From positions 12,066 through 22,055 of the forward strand of contig DLKL01000047.1 in the NCBI GenBank assembly GCA_002476495.1: a stretch of DNA of 9,990 nucleotides, read 5' to 3'. Positions 1 to 6,807 of the stretch are shown one piece after another. Made by a program: the position numbers and the translations under genes. The notes under the pieces were generated by a model. It saw only the letters and a list, made by a program, of their open reading frames with translations. It made no database searches and was not told the origin of the DNA. Each line of letters starts with the position of its first letter. Position 1 is the first letter of the stretch. The DNA is from Lachnospiraceae bacterium UBA7589. Its GTDB lineage: Bacteria > Bacillota > Clostridia > Lachnospirales > Lachnospiraceae.

Positions 1-2
1 TT

Positions 3-1274
3 GAAAGACCTGCATACAAAATGATAAAAAAAGGTCAGGATGGACTGAGAGAATCCATGGCGAGAAAGCTGAATGATTTTAAACAGGATATTTCGGTTGT
101 AATCAAATCCTTTAAAAACAAATTCTGCTCATCACTTGACGAGATGGTTGAGACATATATGAGAGAATATGGGCCTTTTGCCACCATGGAGCTGATTGGG
201 GCAGGTGGACTCAGGGAAATGGAGAATGACGGAGGACTTATTGCAAGAATAAAATCAATGGAAGAGATGCAGAAAATGTATCAGCCATCCGGTGAGTATA
301 GCAGAATTATTGAGTCGATTAAAGATATGGTTGCAAAGAGATTCTTTACATTTCCTAATGCAAAAAGAGAAACTGAAAATGGGTATTATGATGCATGCAT
401 AAAAGAAACTCTTGCTACAGAAAGAAATATTATTATGGAGGGCCTTGATGCCCATGATGTATTTGGAGATGCAATAAGACTTTTGCGACAAAAGGCAGAG
501 AGAATAAATGATATATATTCCCAGTTTGATGAGGATCTTAAGAATTCGGTGGAGGATCTTGCCATTGAGGGGAGAAAGGTTACTTCTTATCTGATGAAGG
601 AGGCAAAACAGGGAGAATTTCTGCCGGTTGATTATATTACTGCCTCCAAAATTGAAGAGTGCAGGCAGGGAATTATTCGTCTTATGGTTGATAATGAGAT
701 AAATATTGACACAGGAAGGCTTGTTCCGGTTAAACAGGAAATGGAGAAGATATATAGAAATATTCTTATTGGAATAGGAGTATATGCTCCTGAAAAAATG
801 ATACTTACAGCATTTTCAGATAAGAAGCCTACTCTTCAGGAAGCCAATGTTATGTTTGTATCTGCCACCAATGAAAGAAGAGACGAAATTATGGGAAGGG
901 CTGCTAGGGCGTTTGTAGAAGGAACAAGAGAAAAAATCAGCAAGAAAAAGCTTTGCATAATGAAGGATGGATTTGAAGAGGTTACCCTTAATAAGAGATA
1001 TATTTCTCTCCCGGATGCCATGCCATATTTCAGCCAGGCAGTTAAGGATATATTTATGAATGAGCCTTATAACGAAAAAGAAGAGAATATCACCTTCAAT
1101 CCCGGAGAGCTTGAGATATCAATTGATGATATGTATAATAATGTGACTCTTAATCTTCTTGAATGTGCAAAAGATATGCAGGATGCATACGATTGTGTGA
1201 ATTCACAAGCATATTATGGACTTCATATTGATGAAACCATGAAGGATATGAGAGAATATCCGGATATAGCTTAA
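3..1274 (+). CDS. Unrecognised helical protein, 3' part (5'-truncated by window edge)
   Basis: I do not recognise this protein. The frame is open from the first complete codon to a TAA, giving 423 visible residues. An ATG at 21 exists, but the codons before it (Glu-Arg-Pro-Ala-Tyr-Lys) are in frame and there is no ribosome binding site in front of it, so the gene most likely begins outside the window. The visible part is soluble-looking: no membrane segment and no signal peptide. It is rich in Lys, Glu, Asp, Met and Arg, with long stretches that look alpha-helical; a more mixed region (from about residue 240) precedes an acidic tail. No nucleotide-binding or catalytic motif stands out. The next gene on the same strand, an RNase HI gene, starts 28 nt after the stop, so the two may be co-transcribed, but that says little about function. 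That it is a real coding region is well supported by its length and by the absence of a comparably long ORF on the other strand; the function is unknown. Confidence 0.8.
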   Translation, partial: ERPAYKMIKKGQDGLRESMARKLNDFKQDISVVIKSFKNKFCSSLDEMVETYMREYGPFATMELIGAGGLREMENDGGLIARIKSMEEMQKMYQPSGEYSRIIESIKDMVAKRFFTFPNAKRETENGYYDACIKETLATERNIIMEGLDAHDVFGDAIRLLRQKAERINDIYSQFDEDLKNSVEDLAIEGRKVTSYLMKEAKQGEFLPVDYITASKIEECRQGIIRLMVDNEINIDTGRLVPVKQEMEKIYRNILIGIGVYAPEKMILTAFSDKKPTLQEANVMFVSATNERRDEIMGRAARAFVEGTREKISKKKLCIMKDGFEEVTLNKRYISLPDAMPYFSQAVKDIFMNEPYNEKEENITFNPGELEISIDDMYNNVTLNLLECAKDMQDAYDCVNSQAYYGLHIDETMKDMREYPDIA

Positions 1275-1302
1275 GATTTGTATTAAGGATAGGATTGTAT
1301 AT

Positions 1303-1914
1303 ATGAAAAAGTATTATGCTGTTAAAGCAGGGGTAAAGCCGGGCATATATGAAACCTGGGAGGAATGTAAGAATAATACCATAGGATACAAGGGAGCAGT
1401 ATATAAGGGATTCACAACAAGGGCAGAGGCCATGGAATTTATGTGTGACGGAGCTGCTTTCGAAGACCGTCTTATCTCATCTGATACCCGGACAGATGGT
1501 CCTTATGCCTTCGTTGATGGGTCTTTTAATTCAAAAACAGGAGTGTATGGCTATGGTGGCTTTTTGTGTGCATACAGAGAAAAATATATTCTTCAGGGAA
1601 ACGGAAACAGTCAGGATATGGCTTTGATGCGCAATGTAGCAGGGGAAATACTGGGCAGCATGGCTGCCGTTGAAAAAGCTCTTGCACTGGGGCTTAAACA
1701 GCTCGTCATATATTATGATTATATGGGGATAGAAATGTGGGCAACAGGAAGCTGGAAGAGAAATAAGACCGGAACAATAGCTTACTATGACTATATGCAG
1801 TCCGTAAAAGATAAAATTGATATTAGATTTATAAAGGTAAAGGGACATTCCGGTATAGAAGGCAATGAGGAGGCAGACAGGCTTGCAAAGGAATCGGTGG
1901 GTATTATATGCTGA
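1303..1914 (+). CDS. rnhA: Ribonuclease HI with N-terminal viroplasmin-like domain
   Basis: Endonuclease that cuts the RNA strand of RNA-DNA hybrids, acting in the cytoplasm on R-loops and replication primers. The 203-residue protein has two domains. Residues about 3-47 form a caulimovirus viroplasmin-like (RNase H1 hybrid-binding type) module, with the typical YYAVKAG start and the GYKGAVYKGFTT core. Residues about 66-198 form the RNase H fold. The catalytic acidic residues are visible: Asp72 in VDGSF, Glu115 in the NVAGEILGSMAA helix, Asp139 in IYYDY and Asp192 in EEADRLA, with the conserved His182 in KGHSG. The start at 1303 is supported by AGGAT about 7 nt upstream. The length fits two-domain bacterial and eukaryotic-type RNases HI, which are longer than the roughly 155-residue E. 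coli enzyme. It lies 28 nt after the upstream gene and converges on the S41 gene, with 29 nt between the two stops. Assignment by motif is firm; the symbol rnhA is by family convention. Confidence 0.93.
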   Translation: MKKYYAVKAGVKPGIYETWEECKNNTIGYKGAVYKGFTTRAEAMEFMCDGAAFEDRLISSDTRTDGPYAFVDGSFNSKTGVYGYGGFLCAYREKYILQGNGNSQDMALMRNVAGEILGSMAAVEKALALGLKQLVIYYDYMGIEMWATGSWKRNKTGTIAYYDYMQSVKDKIDIRFIKVKGHSGIEGNEEADRLAKESVGIIC

Positions 1915-1943
1915 ATTCTTTGCAAGAAGTCTCTTTTGTTATT

Positions 1944-3686
1944 CTATTTGGCTTCACTTTCAAGATACTTAATTGCGTATTCTAATTCGATATCTCTTTT
2001 AAATGCTATTTCACCTTTTTCCATGGCTTCTTTATCAAAATTATCAATAGAAAAAATGGTCTTTGCATTTTCTCTTGTTACAGGAATCATAATATCCAGC
2101 GGAATTCTGTTTTCTCTGGTATAATCGGTGTCAATAAAAGGTTCACCATTCTCGGAAAGGCTTAAGAATACCGGATAGAAGACACAGATATTATCTGTGA
2201 GGTAAATATATCCGCCATTATTCTGATTTACGCCGCTGCTGGCTGTAATTCCCATTAAAGTCACGTTAGGACAGTCTCCGAGAAATTTTGCCATTCCGTC
2301 ACCGGCACTCATACAATTGGAATTGACCAGCACCACAACAGGGATATAAGTATATCTTCCATCAGGAAATATATATTGATTCTCTGCAATATGATATCCT
2401 TGTTCGTCCTCGTATCCGAATGAAACCATATGAGACTTTTTATCAGTGAAAAGTGAAGCAAGCGCACCTGCCACGGAATCATAACCACCTCCGTTATTGC
2501 GAATATCTATTACAAGATATTCCATGCCTTGTTCCTTTAAATCCTGAATAAGACCTGCATAGTACTCCGTAAGCTCCGGATAATAGCCTTTCTTTATTGC
2601 TGAAATATTATCTCCCAATGCATCATAGCTTTCACTTATAATCCGGAGATATCCACAATTGTCATTAAGCATACAGGAATAAAAATTCCGGTAATCATCC
2701 TGGTCATGTAATAAGCATTTAATGGATGTTACTAATCTATCATAATAAGACCCTGTTTTCTTAACCGAGATGCTCTGTTTGTCTCCGTTATCATCAAGGA
2801 AAGTGATGGAAACAGTGTCACCACCCTTTCCGGCAAGAAATATAGGACGGAAGATATCCTCGTTTTCTTTTACGGGAAAGGATAATCCGGGATAAATACA
2901 TTCTACATCCTTAACTGCATCATTTATATCCCGGTTGTCCCAGGAAATAATTGTTGTTCCATCGTGAATACCTTTAGTAGCTGCCTCGCAGCCCGGTTCA
3001 ACCAAAATTGCAATTACATTCCCGTCATCAACACGGATCATGGACAGACCGTAATCATTTCCCGAAAGAAATTCCTGTGTAACAATGCTTATGTCGTCTG
3101 AAAGATATGGACCGACGTGGGAGTCATAGAAATTATATGTAACTTCTGTAATTATTGCCGAATATGCTGCCTCGTCACTGTTTTTCTCTGCCTCTTCGAC
3201 TTTCGGCAGATATTCCTCAAGCAATTCATCGTAATTGATTCCTTTCCATGTGTTAAGACAGTATTCCTGTTCTAATGTATCCAGCATTCTTTTAAAGCTC
3301 TCTGTATAACTGTATCTGGTATAATTGTGCACCATTGGTGCAGAGATGGAATTAAGAATAAAAACAAAGCATAATATTGATGCTGACAGACAAACCATAA
3401 CCGATCTGAGTATGCGGATTAATGCTGATTTAATGTTAAAAATAAATAGTACGGGAATAAGGGCCTCCAGATAAAAAAGTTTAAAACGACTGATGAACAG
3501 ATTTCCATAAATGCCCCAGTGTACTAATGCAGCTATAGCAGGCAGGAAACAAAAAATACGAAGAATATAATATTTTTCTTTATGCTTAAAAATCGGAGAT
3601 ATAACAGCCAGTATAACGGAATATATTAATATTCCGAGTGCAATTATACAACTTTCGGTTTTTAATGTTAAATAGAACAGATACAA
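1944..3686 (-). CDS. Membrane-anchored S41-family (C-terminal processing peptidase-like) protein
   Basis: Predicted serine peptidase of family S41, with the catalytic part probably outside the membrane; substrate unknown. Numbering is from the TTG at 3686 (580 residues). About four hydrophobic segments lie near residues 13-33, 40-60, 70-85 and 96-113. A helical region (about 120-195) contains YDSHVG with His190, the position of the catalytic His in tricorn-like S41 members. A PDZ-like domain follows (about 212-312: YGLSMIRV, then VEPGCEAATKGIHDGTTIISW). The protease domain carries DIRNNGGG (394-401) and NCMSAGDG with the likely nucleophile Ser460. The GKG lysine motif of classical Ctp enzymes is not seen; the equivalent stretch reads GITASSGVNQ. 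The only early start options are TTG codons: the one at 3686 has GGAGG 8 nt upstream, the one at 3710 has none, and a stop lies just before 3710. The gene is divergent from the fatty-acid operon and has its own promoter. Family assignment is good; catalytic activity is inferred. Confidence 0.85.
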   Translation of the reverse strand: MYLFYLTLKTESCIIALGILIYSVILAVISPIFKHKEKYYILRIFCFLPAIAALVHWGIYGNLFISRFKLFYLEALIPVLFIFNIKSALIRILRSVMVCLSASILCFVFILNSISAPMVHNYTRYSYTESFKRMLDTLEQEYCLNTWKGINYDELLEEYLPKVEEAEKNSDEAAYSAIITEVTYNFYDSHVGPYLSDDISIVTQEFLSGNDYGLSMIRVDDGNVIAILVEPGCEAATKGIHDGTTIISWDNRDINDAVKDVECIYPGLSFPVKENEDIFRPIFLAGKGGDTVSITFLDDNGDKQSISVKKTGSYYDRLVTSIKCLLHDQDDYRNFYSCMLNDNCGYLRIISESYDALGDNISAIKKGYYPELTEYYAGLIQDLKEQGMEYLVIDIRNNGGGYDSVAGALASLFTDKKSHMVSFGYEDEQGYHIAENQYIFPDGRYTYIPVVVLVNSNCMSAGDGMAKFLGDCPNVTLMGITASSGVNQNNGGYIYLTDNICVFYPVFLSLSENGEPFIDTDYTRENRIPLDIMIPVTRENAKTIFSIDNFDKEAMEKGEIAFKRDIELEYAIKYLESEAK

Positions 3687-3694
3687 CTTTTTTT

Positions 3695-3699
3695 CCTCC
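3695..3699 (-). promoter_or_regulatory. Shine-Dalgarno GGAGG that decides the TTG start of the S41 gene
   Basis: On the minus strand GGAGG is followed by an 8-nt A-rich spacer and then TTG at 3686. This perfect ribosome binding site lies inside the longer reading frame that begins at 3710, which makes the upstream TTG unlikely as the start. The first in-frame ATG comes roughly 100 codons later, inside the fourth membrane segment, so it cannot be the natural start. Confidence 0.8.
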
Positions 3700-3722
3700 G
3701 GAAAATGCAAAAAATTTTTTCA

Positions 3723-3751
3723 AGTATAGCACATTTGATAATGCATTGCAA
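3723..3751 (-). promoter_or_regulatory. Predicted sigma-A promoter of the S41 gene
   Basis: Read on the minus strand: -35 TTGCAA (3751-3746), a 17-nt spacer, and -10 TATACT (3728-3723), matching the consensus at 4/6 and 5/6. Transcription would begin near 3716, giving a leader of about 30 nt that holds the GGAGG and the TTG start. The match between promoter, ribosome binding site and start codon supports all three. Its -35 overlaps the half-site TTTGATAAT region (3734-3742), so regulation by the same factor as the lipid operon is conceivable but weakly supported. Confidence 0.6.
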
Positions 3752-3816
3752 ATTGTGGAGGGAAAAATGCAGCCAGCATTGGAAAGGCAGTAATAATACC
3801 GCAGCTTCACCGTTGT

Positions 3817-3846
3817 ATATTAGTAATATCACTTGCTTATCAAGTG
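3817..3846. promoter_or_regulatory. Two abutting inverted repeats; the second resembles a FabT (MarR-family) operator
   Basis: Two palindromes sit edge to edge. The first, 3817-3829, is ATATTA-G-TAATAT, a perfect 13-nt dyad. The second, 3830-3846, is CACTTG-CTTAT-CAAGTG, a perfect 6-bp dyad around a 5-nt centre. The second shares the TTG-N-TTATCAA core, length and symmetry of the FabT operator (ANTTTGATTATCAAATT) known from streptococci and lactococci, where FabT with acyl-ACP controls fatty-acid genes. TATCA also repeats at an 11-bp spacing (3827 and 3838). The dyads lie just upstream of the accD -35 box, with the second centred near -50 relative to the predicted start site. That spot is not the classic one for steric repression. 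That this is a protein-binding site for a lipid regulator is inference from similarity and position. Confidence 0.5.
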
Positions 3847-3852
3847 TATGTA

Positions 3853-3881
3853 TTGACAAATAGTCTCTTTTGTGGTAAAAA
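3853..3881 (+). promoter_or_regulatory. Predicted sigma-A promoter of the accD-led fatty-acid operon
   Basis: A perfect -35 TTGACA (3853-3858), a 17-nt spacer and a -10 TAAAAA (3876-3881), with TGG directly before the -10 giving an extended -10 element. Predicted start near 3888 and a leader of about 77 nt that is A-rich and shows no strong hairpin. A weaker alternative, TTGGTT (3915-3920) with TAAAAT (3939-3944) at 18-nt spacing, would give a very short leader. The first is preferred because of its exact -35. Confidence 0.65.
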
Positions 3882-3964
3882 TAGTTAAAAATAACAGTTA
3901 AAAGCAGAATGAAATTGGTTAATATTCTGATAAAACAGTAAAATAAAAAATACGGAGAATTACC

Positions 3965-4873
3965 ATGATGACATCGTTAATAAGCCTTTTTAAGAGAAAA
4001 ACAGATATTGATATATCCAAAAAATATATTGATATATTAGCACAAAGTTATATCGGAGGAGCAAGTTATCATAAGAATGACGATGATAAAACCGGGGATG
4101 ACAGGATAAGCTGTCCTAAATGCAAGCAGGAATTTGACAGAGATGAAATCAGTAATAATCTTAATGTTTGTGTTGCCTGTGGACATCATTTCGTTATTTC
4201 GGCTGAAAAGAGAGTGAGAACACTTATGGATCCCGGAACCTTTAGAACACTCAGGAGCAGGATTGGAATTACAAACCCTCTTGAATATCCGGACTATGAG
4301 GATAAAATAAAAGAGCTTCAGGATAAGACAGGGCTTGATGAGGCTGTATATACAGGTATAGGAAAAATTTGCGGAATGGAAGCAGTAGTTGCTGTTATGA
4401 GCAGCAAGTTCCTTATGGGGAGCATGGGTATAGCCGTAGGGGAAAAGATTACCAATGCTATTGAGATTGCCGACAGAAAAAAGCTTCCTCTTATCATTTT
4501 TACTGCCAGTGGCGGAGCCAGGATGCAGGAGGGTATTCTTTCACTTATGCAGATGGCTAAAACCAGTGGAGCTATTCAGAAATTTAGCAATAATGGCGGC
4601 TTGTATATTTCGGTTCTTACTCATCCTACCACAGGTGGAGTAACAGCCAGCTTTGCAACACTGGGCGATATTACATTAGCTGAGCCGGGAGCTTTGATAG
4701 GCTTTGCAGGACCAAGGGTAATTGAGCAGACAATAGGTGAAAAGCTGCCAGAGGGATTTCAGCGCTCCGAGTTTTTGCAGGAACATGGATTTGTTGACCG
4801 GATTGTACCGAGAGATAAAATGAGAGAAACGATTGCACATATATTGCGTCTGCACAGGAAGAAGGGAAAATAG
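3965..4873 (+). CDS. accD: Acetyl-CoA carboxylase, carboxyltransferase beta subunit
   Basis: With AccA it forms the carboxyltransferase that moves the carboxyl group from biotin on AccB to acetyl-CoA, giving malonyl-CoA, the committed step of fatty-acid synthesis in the cytoplasm. The 302-residue protein shows the family zinc ribbon (Cys50, Cys53, Cys69, Cys72, in CPKC and CVACGHH) and then the crotonase-like carboxyltransferase fold: SSKFLMGSMGIAVGEK (about 146-161), TASGGARMQEG (180-190), THPTTGGVTASFA (219-231) and GFAGPRVIEQTI (246-257). The zinc ribbon begins roughly 23 residues later than in E. coli AccD, owing to a polar N-terminal extension. The start at 3965 has GGAG at 3954-3957; a second ATG follows directly, so the start could be one codon later. 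It is the first gene of the operon behind the predicted promoter and sits 2 nt before accA, as expected for two subunits of one complex. Confidence 0.96.
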   Translation: MMTSLISLFKRKTDIDISKKYIDILAQSYIGGASYHKNDDDKTGDDRISCPKCKQEFDRDEISNNLNVCVACGHHFVISAEKRVRTLMDPGTFRTLRSRIGITNPLEYPDYEDKIKELQDKTGLDEAVYTGIGKICGMEAVVAVMSSKFLMGSMGIAVGEKITNAIEIADRKKLPLIIFTASGGARMQEGILSLMQMAKTSGAIQKFSNNGGLYISVLTHPTTGGVTASFATLGDITLAEPGALIGFAGPRVIEQTIGEKLPEGFQRSEFLQEHGFVDRIVPRDKMRETIAHILRLHRKKGK

Positions 4874-4875
4874 GC

Positions 4876-5817
4876 ATGATTAAGGAAATTGATGATAAGA
4901 TAAATGAAATAGATAAACAGATAGATGAATTGAAATCCAAGGAAACATTGGATGAGCCGAGACTCTATGTATTGTTGAGGCAAAAGCATGATTTGATAAA
5001 AATGTGTAAAAATCCCAAACCTCATGATAAGGTTTTTCTGGCAAGACACAAAAAAAGACCTAAGATTACAGATTACGTTGATAATATTTTTGATGATTTT
5101 TTTGAACAAAAGGGAGATGGACTGGGGAAGGAGGATGCCAGTATATATGGTGGCATAGCAGTCTATAGAGGTGTGCCTGTAACAGTTATAGGACATAGAA
5201 AGGGAAGTAATTTGTCTGAAAACCTGAAATATAATTTTGGAATGCCGGGACCTGAAGGGTATAGAAAGGCCCTAAGGCTTATGAAACAGGCTGAAAAGTT
5301 TAAAAGACCTGTTATTACCTTTATTGACACACCGGGGGCATATCCGGGTATAGAGGCTGAAACTAACGGACAAGGCTCTGCAATAGCAAGGAATCTTGCC
5401 TGTATGAGTGATTTAAGGGTACCGGTAATAGCTGTTATTACCGGTGAAGGAAGTAGTGGCGGAGCTTTAGCTATTGGGGTTGCGGACAGCGTACTTATGC
5501 TGGAAAATGCAATATATTCCATATTGTCACCCGAAGGATATGCGTCGATATTGTGGAAGGACTCTTCCAGAAGTGCCGAGGCCTGTGATATGATGAAGCT
5601 TACTGCCAAAGACCTAAAAAGATTTAGGGTTATAGATGAAATAGTACCTGAGCCGGCAGGAGGAGCACATATTAATCCTAAGGCTGTATATAAAACCCTG
5701 GATCGATATATTAAAAATGAGCTTGAAAAATATATAAAAATGAGTGGGGATGAAATAACCCGTCATCGATATAACAAATTTAGAAATATAGATAAGGATT
5801 ATATGGTGCTTTTATAA
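4876..5817 (+). CDS. accA: Acetyl-CoA carboxylase, carboxyltransferase alpha subunit
   Basis: Partner of AccD in the alpha2-beta2 carboxyltransferase that makes malonyl-CoA. The 313-residue protein begins with a charged helical N-terminal region (about 1-45) and then carries the AccA signature blocks: GHRKGSNLSENLKYNFGMPGPEGYRKALRL (106-135 region), FIDTPGAYPG (149-158), the GEGSSGGALAIGVAD oxyanion-hole glycines (190-204), SPEGYASILWK (218-228) and IDEIVPEPAGGAH (253-265). Length is close to the usual 310-325 residues. It starts 2 nt after the accD stop; its ribosome binding site (AAGGG, 4862-4866) lies inside the end of accD, so translation is probably coupled and keeps the subunits balanced. 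A 38-nt gap to fabH follows, which holds a small 5-6 bp hairpin (5825-5840) without a T tract, so not a terminator. Confidence 0.96.
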   Translation: MIKEIDDKINEIDKQIDELKSKETLDEPRLYVLLRQKHDLIKMCKNPKPHDKVFLARHKKRPKITDYVDNIFDDFFEQKGDGLGKEDASIYGGIAVYRGVPVTVIGHRKGSNLSENLKYNFGMPGPEGYRKALRLMKQAEKFKRPVITFIDTPGAYPGIEAETNGQGSAIARNLACMSDLRVPVIAVITGEGSSGGALAIGVADSVLMLENAIYSILSPEGYASILWKDSSRSAEACDMMKLTAKDLKRFRVIDEIVPEPAGGAHINPKAVYKTLDRYIKNELEKYIKMSGDEITRHRYNKFRNIDKDYMVLL

Positions 5818-5855
5818 ATGCAACAGTATGGCTTTATACTAAATAAGGAGATGCT

Positions 5856-6797
5856 ATGGACAAAAAGAATGGACTTAGAATTGTGGGATTAGGACATTAT
5901 GTTCCGGACCGGATTGTAACAAATGAGGATTTGAGCAAGATAGTGGATACAAGTGACGAATGGATTCTGAGCAGAACAGGAATTAAACAAAGACATTATG
6001 CAGGCTGGGAAAAAAATCAGGATATGGCTTCTGCGGCCGCAAAGCAGGCTATAGATAATAGTGGAGTTGACATAAGTAAGATCGGGGTATGTATTGTGGC
6101 AACTATAAGGCCTGATTATCTTACTCCTTCGGTAGCATGTATGGTTCAAAAAAGTCTGGGACTGCCCGAAGATATACCATGCTTTGATATAAATGCTGCC
6201 TGTTCAGGCTTTATGTATGGACTTTTTATAGCACGGGGAATTCTTATGCAAAGTGATAAACCATATGGACTTGTTATAGGAAGTGAAACATTATCAAAAA
6301 TACTTGACATGACAGATAGAGGAACCTGTATACTATTTGGTGACGGAGCGGGTGCAGCAGTGATTGAGCTTTGCCATAACAGATACTATAGTGTTCTTGG
6401 AACAATGGGAAATGATGAGGTGCTGGTATGCCCCAATAATGATGGGATAAGACATGTACATATGTCAGGAGGAGATGTGTTTAAATTTGCAGTTGGTACT
6501 GTACCTGATGCCATATTGCAAATCCTTGAAAAAGCAGGGCTTACTCCGGATGATATTGATTTATTCATATGTCATCAGGCGAATAAAAGAATAATAGAAT
6601 CGGTGGCAAAGAAGATAAAGCAGGACATGAAAAAATTCTATGTAAATGTAGATGAGTATGGAAATACGTCGTCTGCCAGTATTCCTATAGCACTAAGTGA
6701 GATGAAGGAAAAAGGTATAATAAAACCGGGCATGAAAACGATATGTGTAGGCTTCGGTGGTGGTCTTACCTGGGGAGGTGCTTATATTGAATGGTAA
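5856..6797 (+). CDS. fabH: 3-oxoacyl-ACP synthase III (initiating condensing enzyme)
   Basis: Starts fatty-acid synthesis by condensing an acyl-CoA primer, usually acetyl-CoA or a branched acyl-CoA, with malonyl-ACP. The 313-residue protein has the thiolase-fold KASIII blocks in order: VDTSDEWILSRTGIKQRH (30-47), the nucleophile Cys116 in NAACSGF, FGDGAGAAV (161-169), the catalytic His240 in CHQAN and Asn270 in EYGNTSSAS, ending in GFGGGLTWGGAYIEW (299-313). The full Cys-His-Asn triad is present, so the enzyme should be active. The start is supported by AAGGAG five nucleotides upstream. Primer preference cannot be read from the sequence alone. In many streptococci and clostridia the acyl carrier protein gene follows fabH; here fabK follows after 10 nt. 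Confidence 0.97.
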   Translation: MDKKNGLRIVGLGHYVPDRIVTNEDLSKIVDTSDEWILSRTGIKQRHYAGWEKNQDMASAAAKQAIDNSGVDISKIGVCIVATIRPDYLTPSVACMVQKSLGLPEDIPCFDINAACSGFMYGLFIARGILMQSDKPYGLVIGSETLSKILDMTDRGTCILFGDGAGAAVIELCHNRYYSVLGTMGNDEVLVCPNNDGIRHVHMSGGDVFKFAVGTVPDAILQILEKAGLTPDDIDLFICHQANKRIIESVAKKIKQDMKKFYVNVDEYGNTSSASIPIALSEMKEKGIIKPGMKTICVGFGGGLTWGGAYIEW

Positions 6798-6807
6798 GGA
6801 GAAAACA

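Noticed and set aside
1915..1943. Possible bidirectional terminator between the convergent rnhA and S41 genes (TTCTT-TGC-AAGAA at 1916-1928 followed by T-rich sequence).
   Set aside because: The stem is only 5 bp with a single G-C pair, and the T tract is interrupted; too weak to call a terminator.
3817..3829. FapR operator (half-site ATTAGTA within the first dyad).
   Set aside because: Only one half of the FapR consensus is present; the second half does not match, so the FabT-like reading of the adjacent dyad is better supported.
3668..3859. Short minus-strand open frames upstream of and overlapping the S41 start (also 3586-3810).
   Set aside because: They lie over the promoter and dyads, lack convincing ribosome binding sites and family features, and partly overlap the S41 gene in another frame.
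5825..5840. Small hairpin AGTAT-GGCTTT-ATACT between accA and fabH.
   Set aside because: Short A+T stem and no following T tract, so not a terminator; no evidence for a processing site.
6757..6807. Longer N-terminus for fabK starting inside fabH.
   Set aside because: The ATG at 6808 has AAGGAG at a proper distance and gives the family N-terminus; the extension only reads through fabH sequence in another frame.
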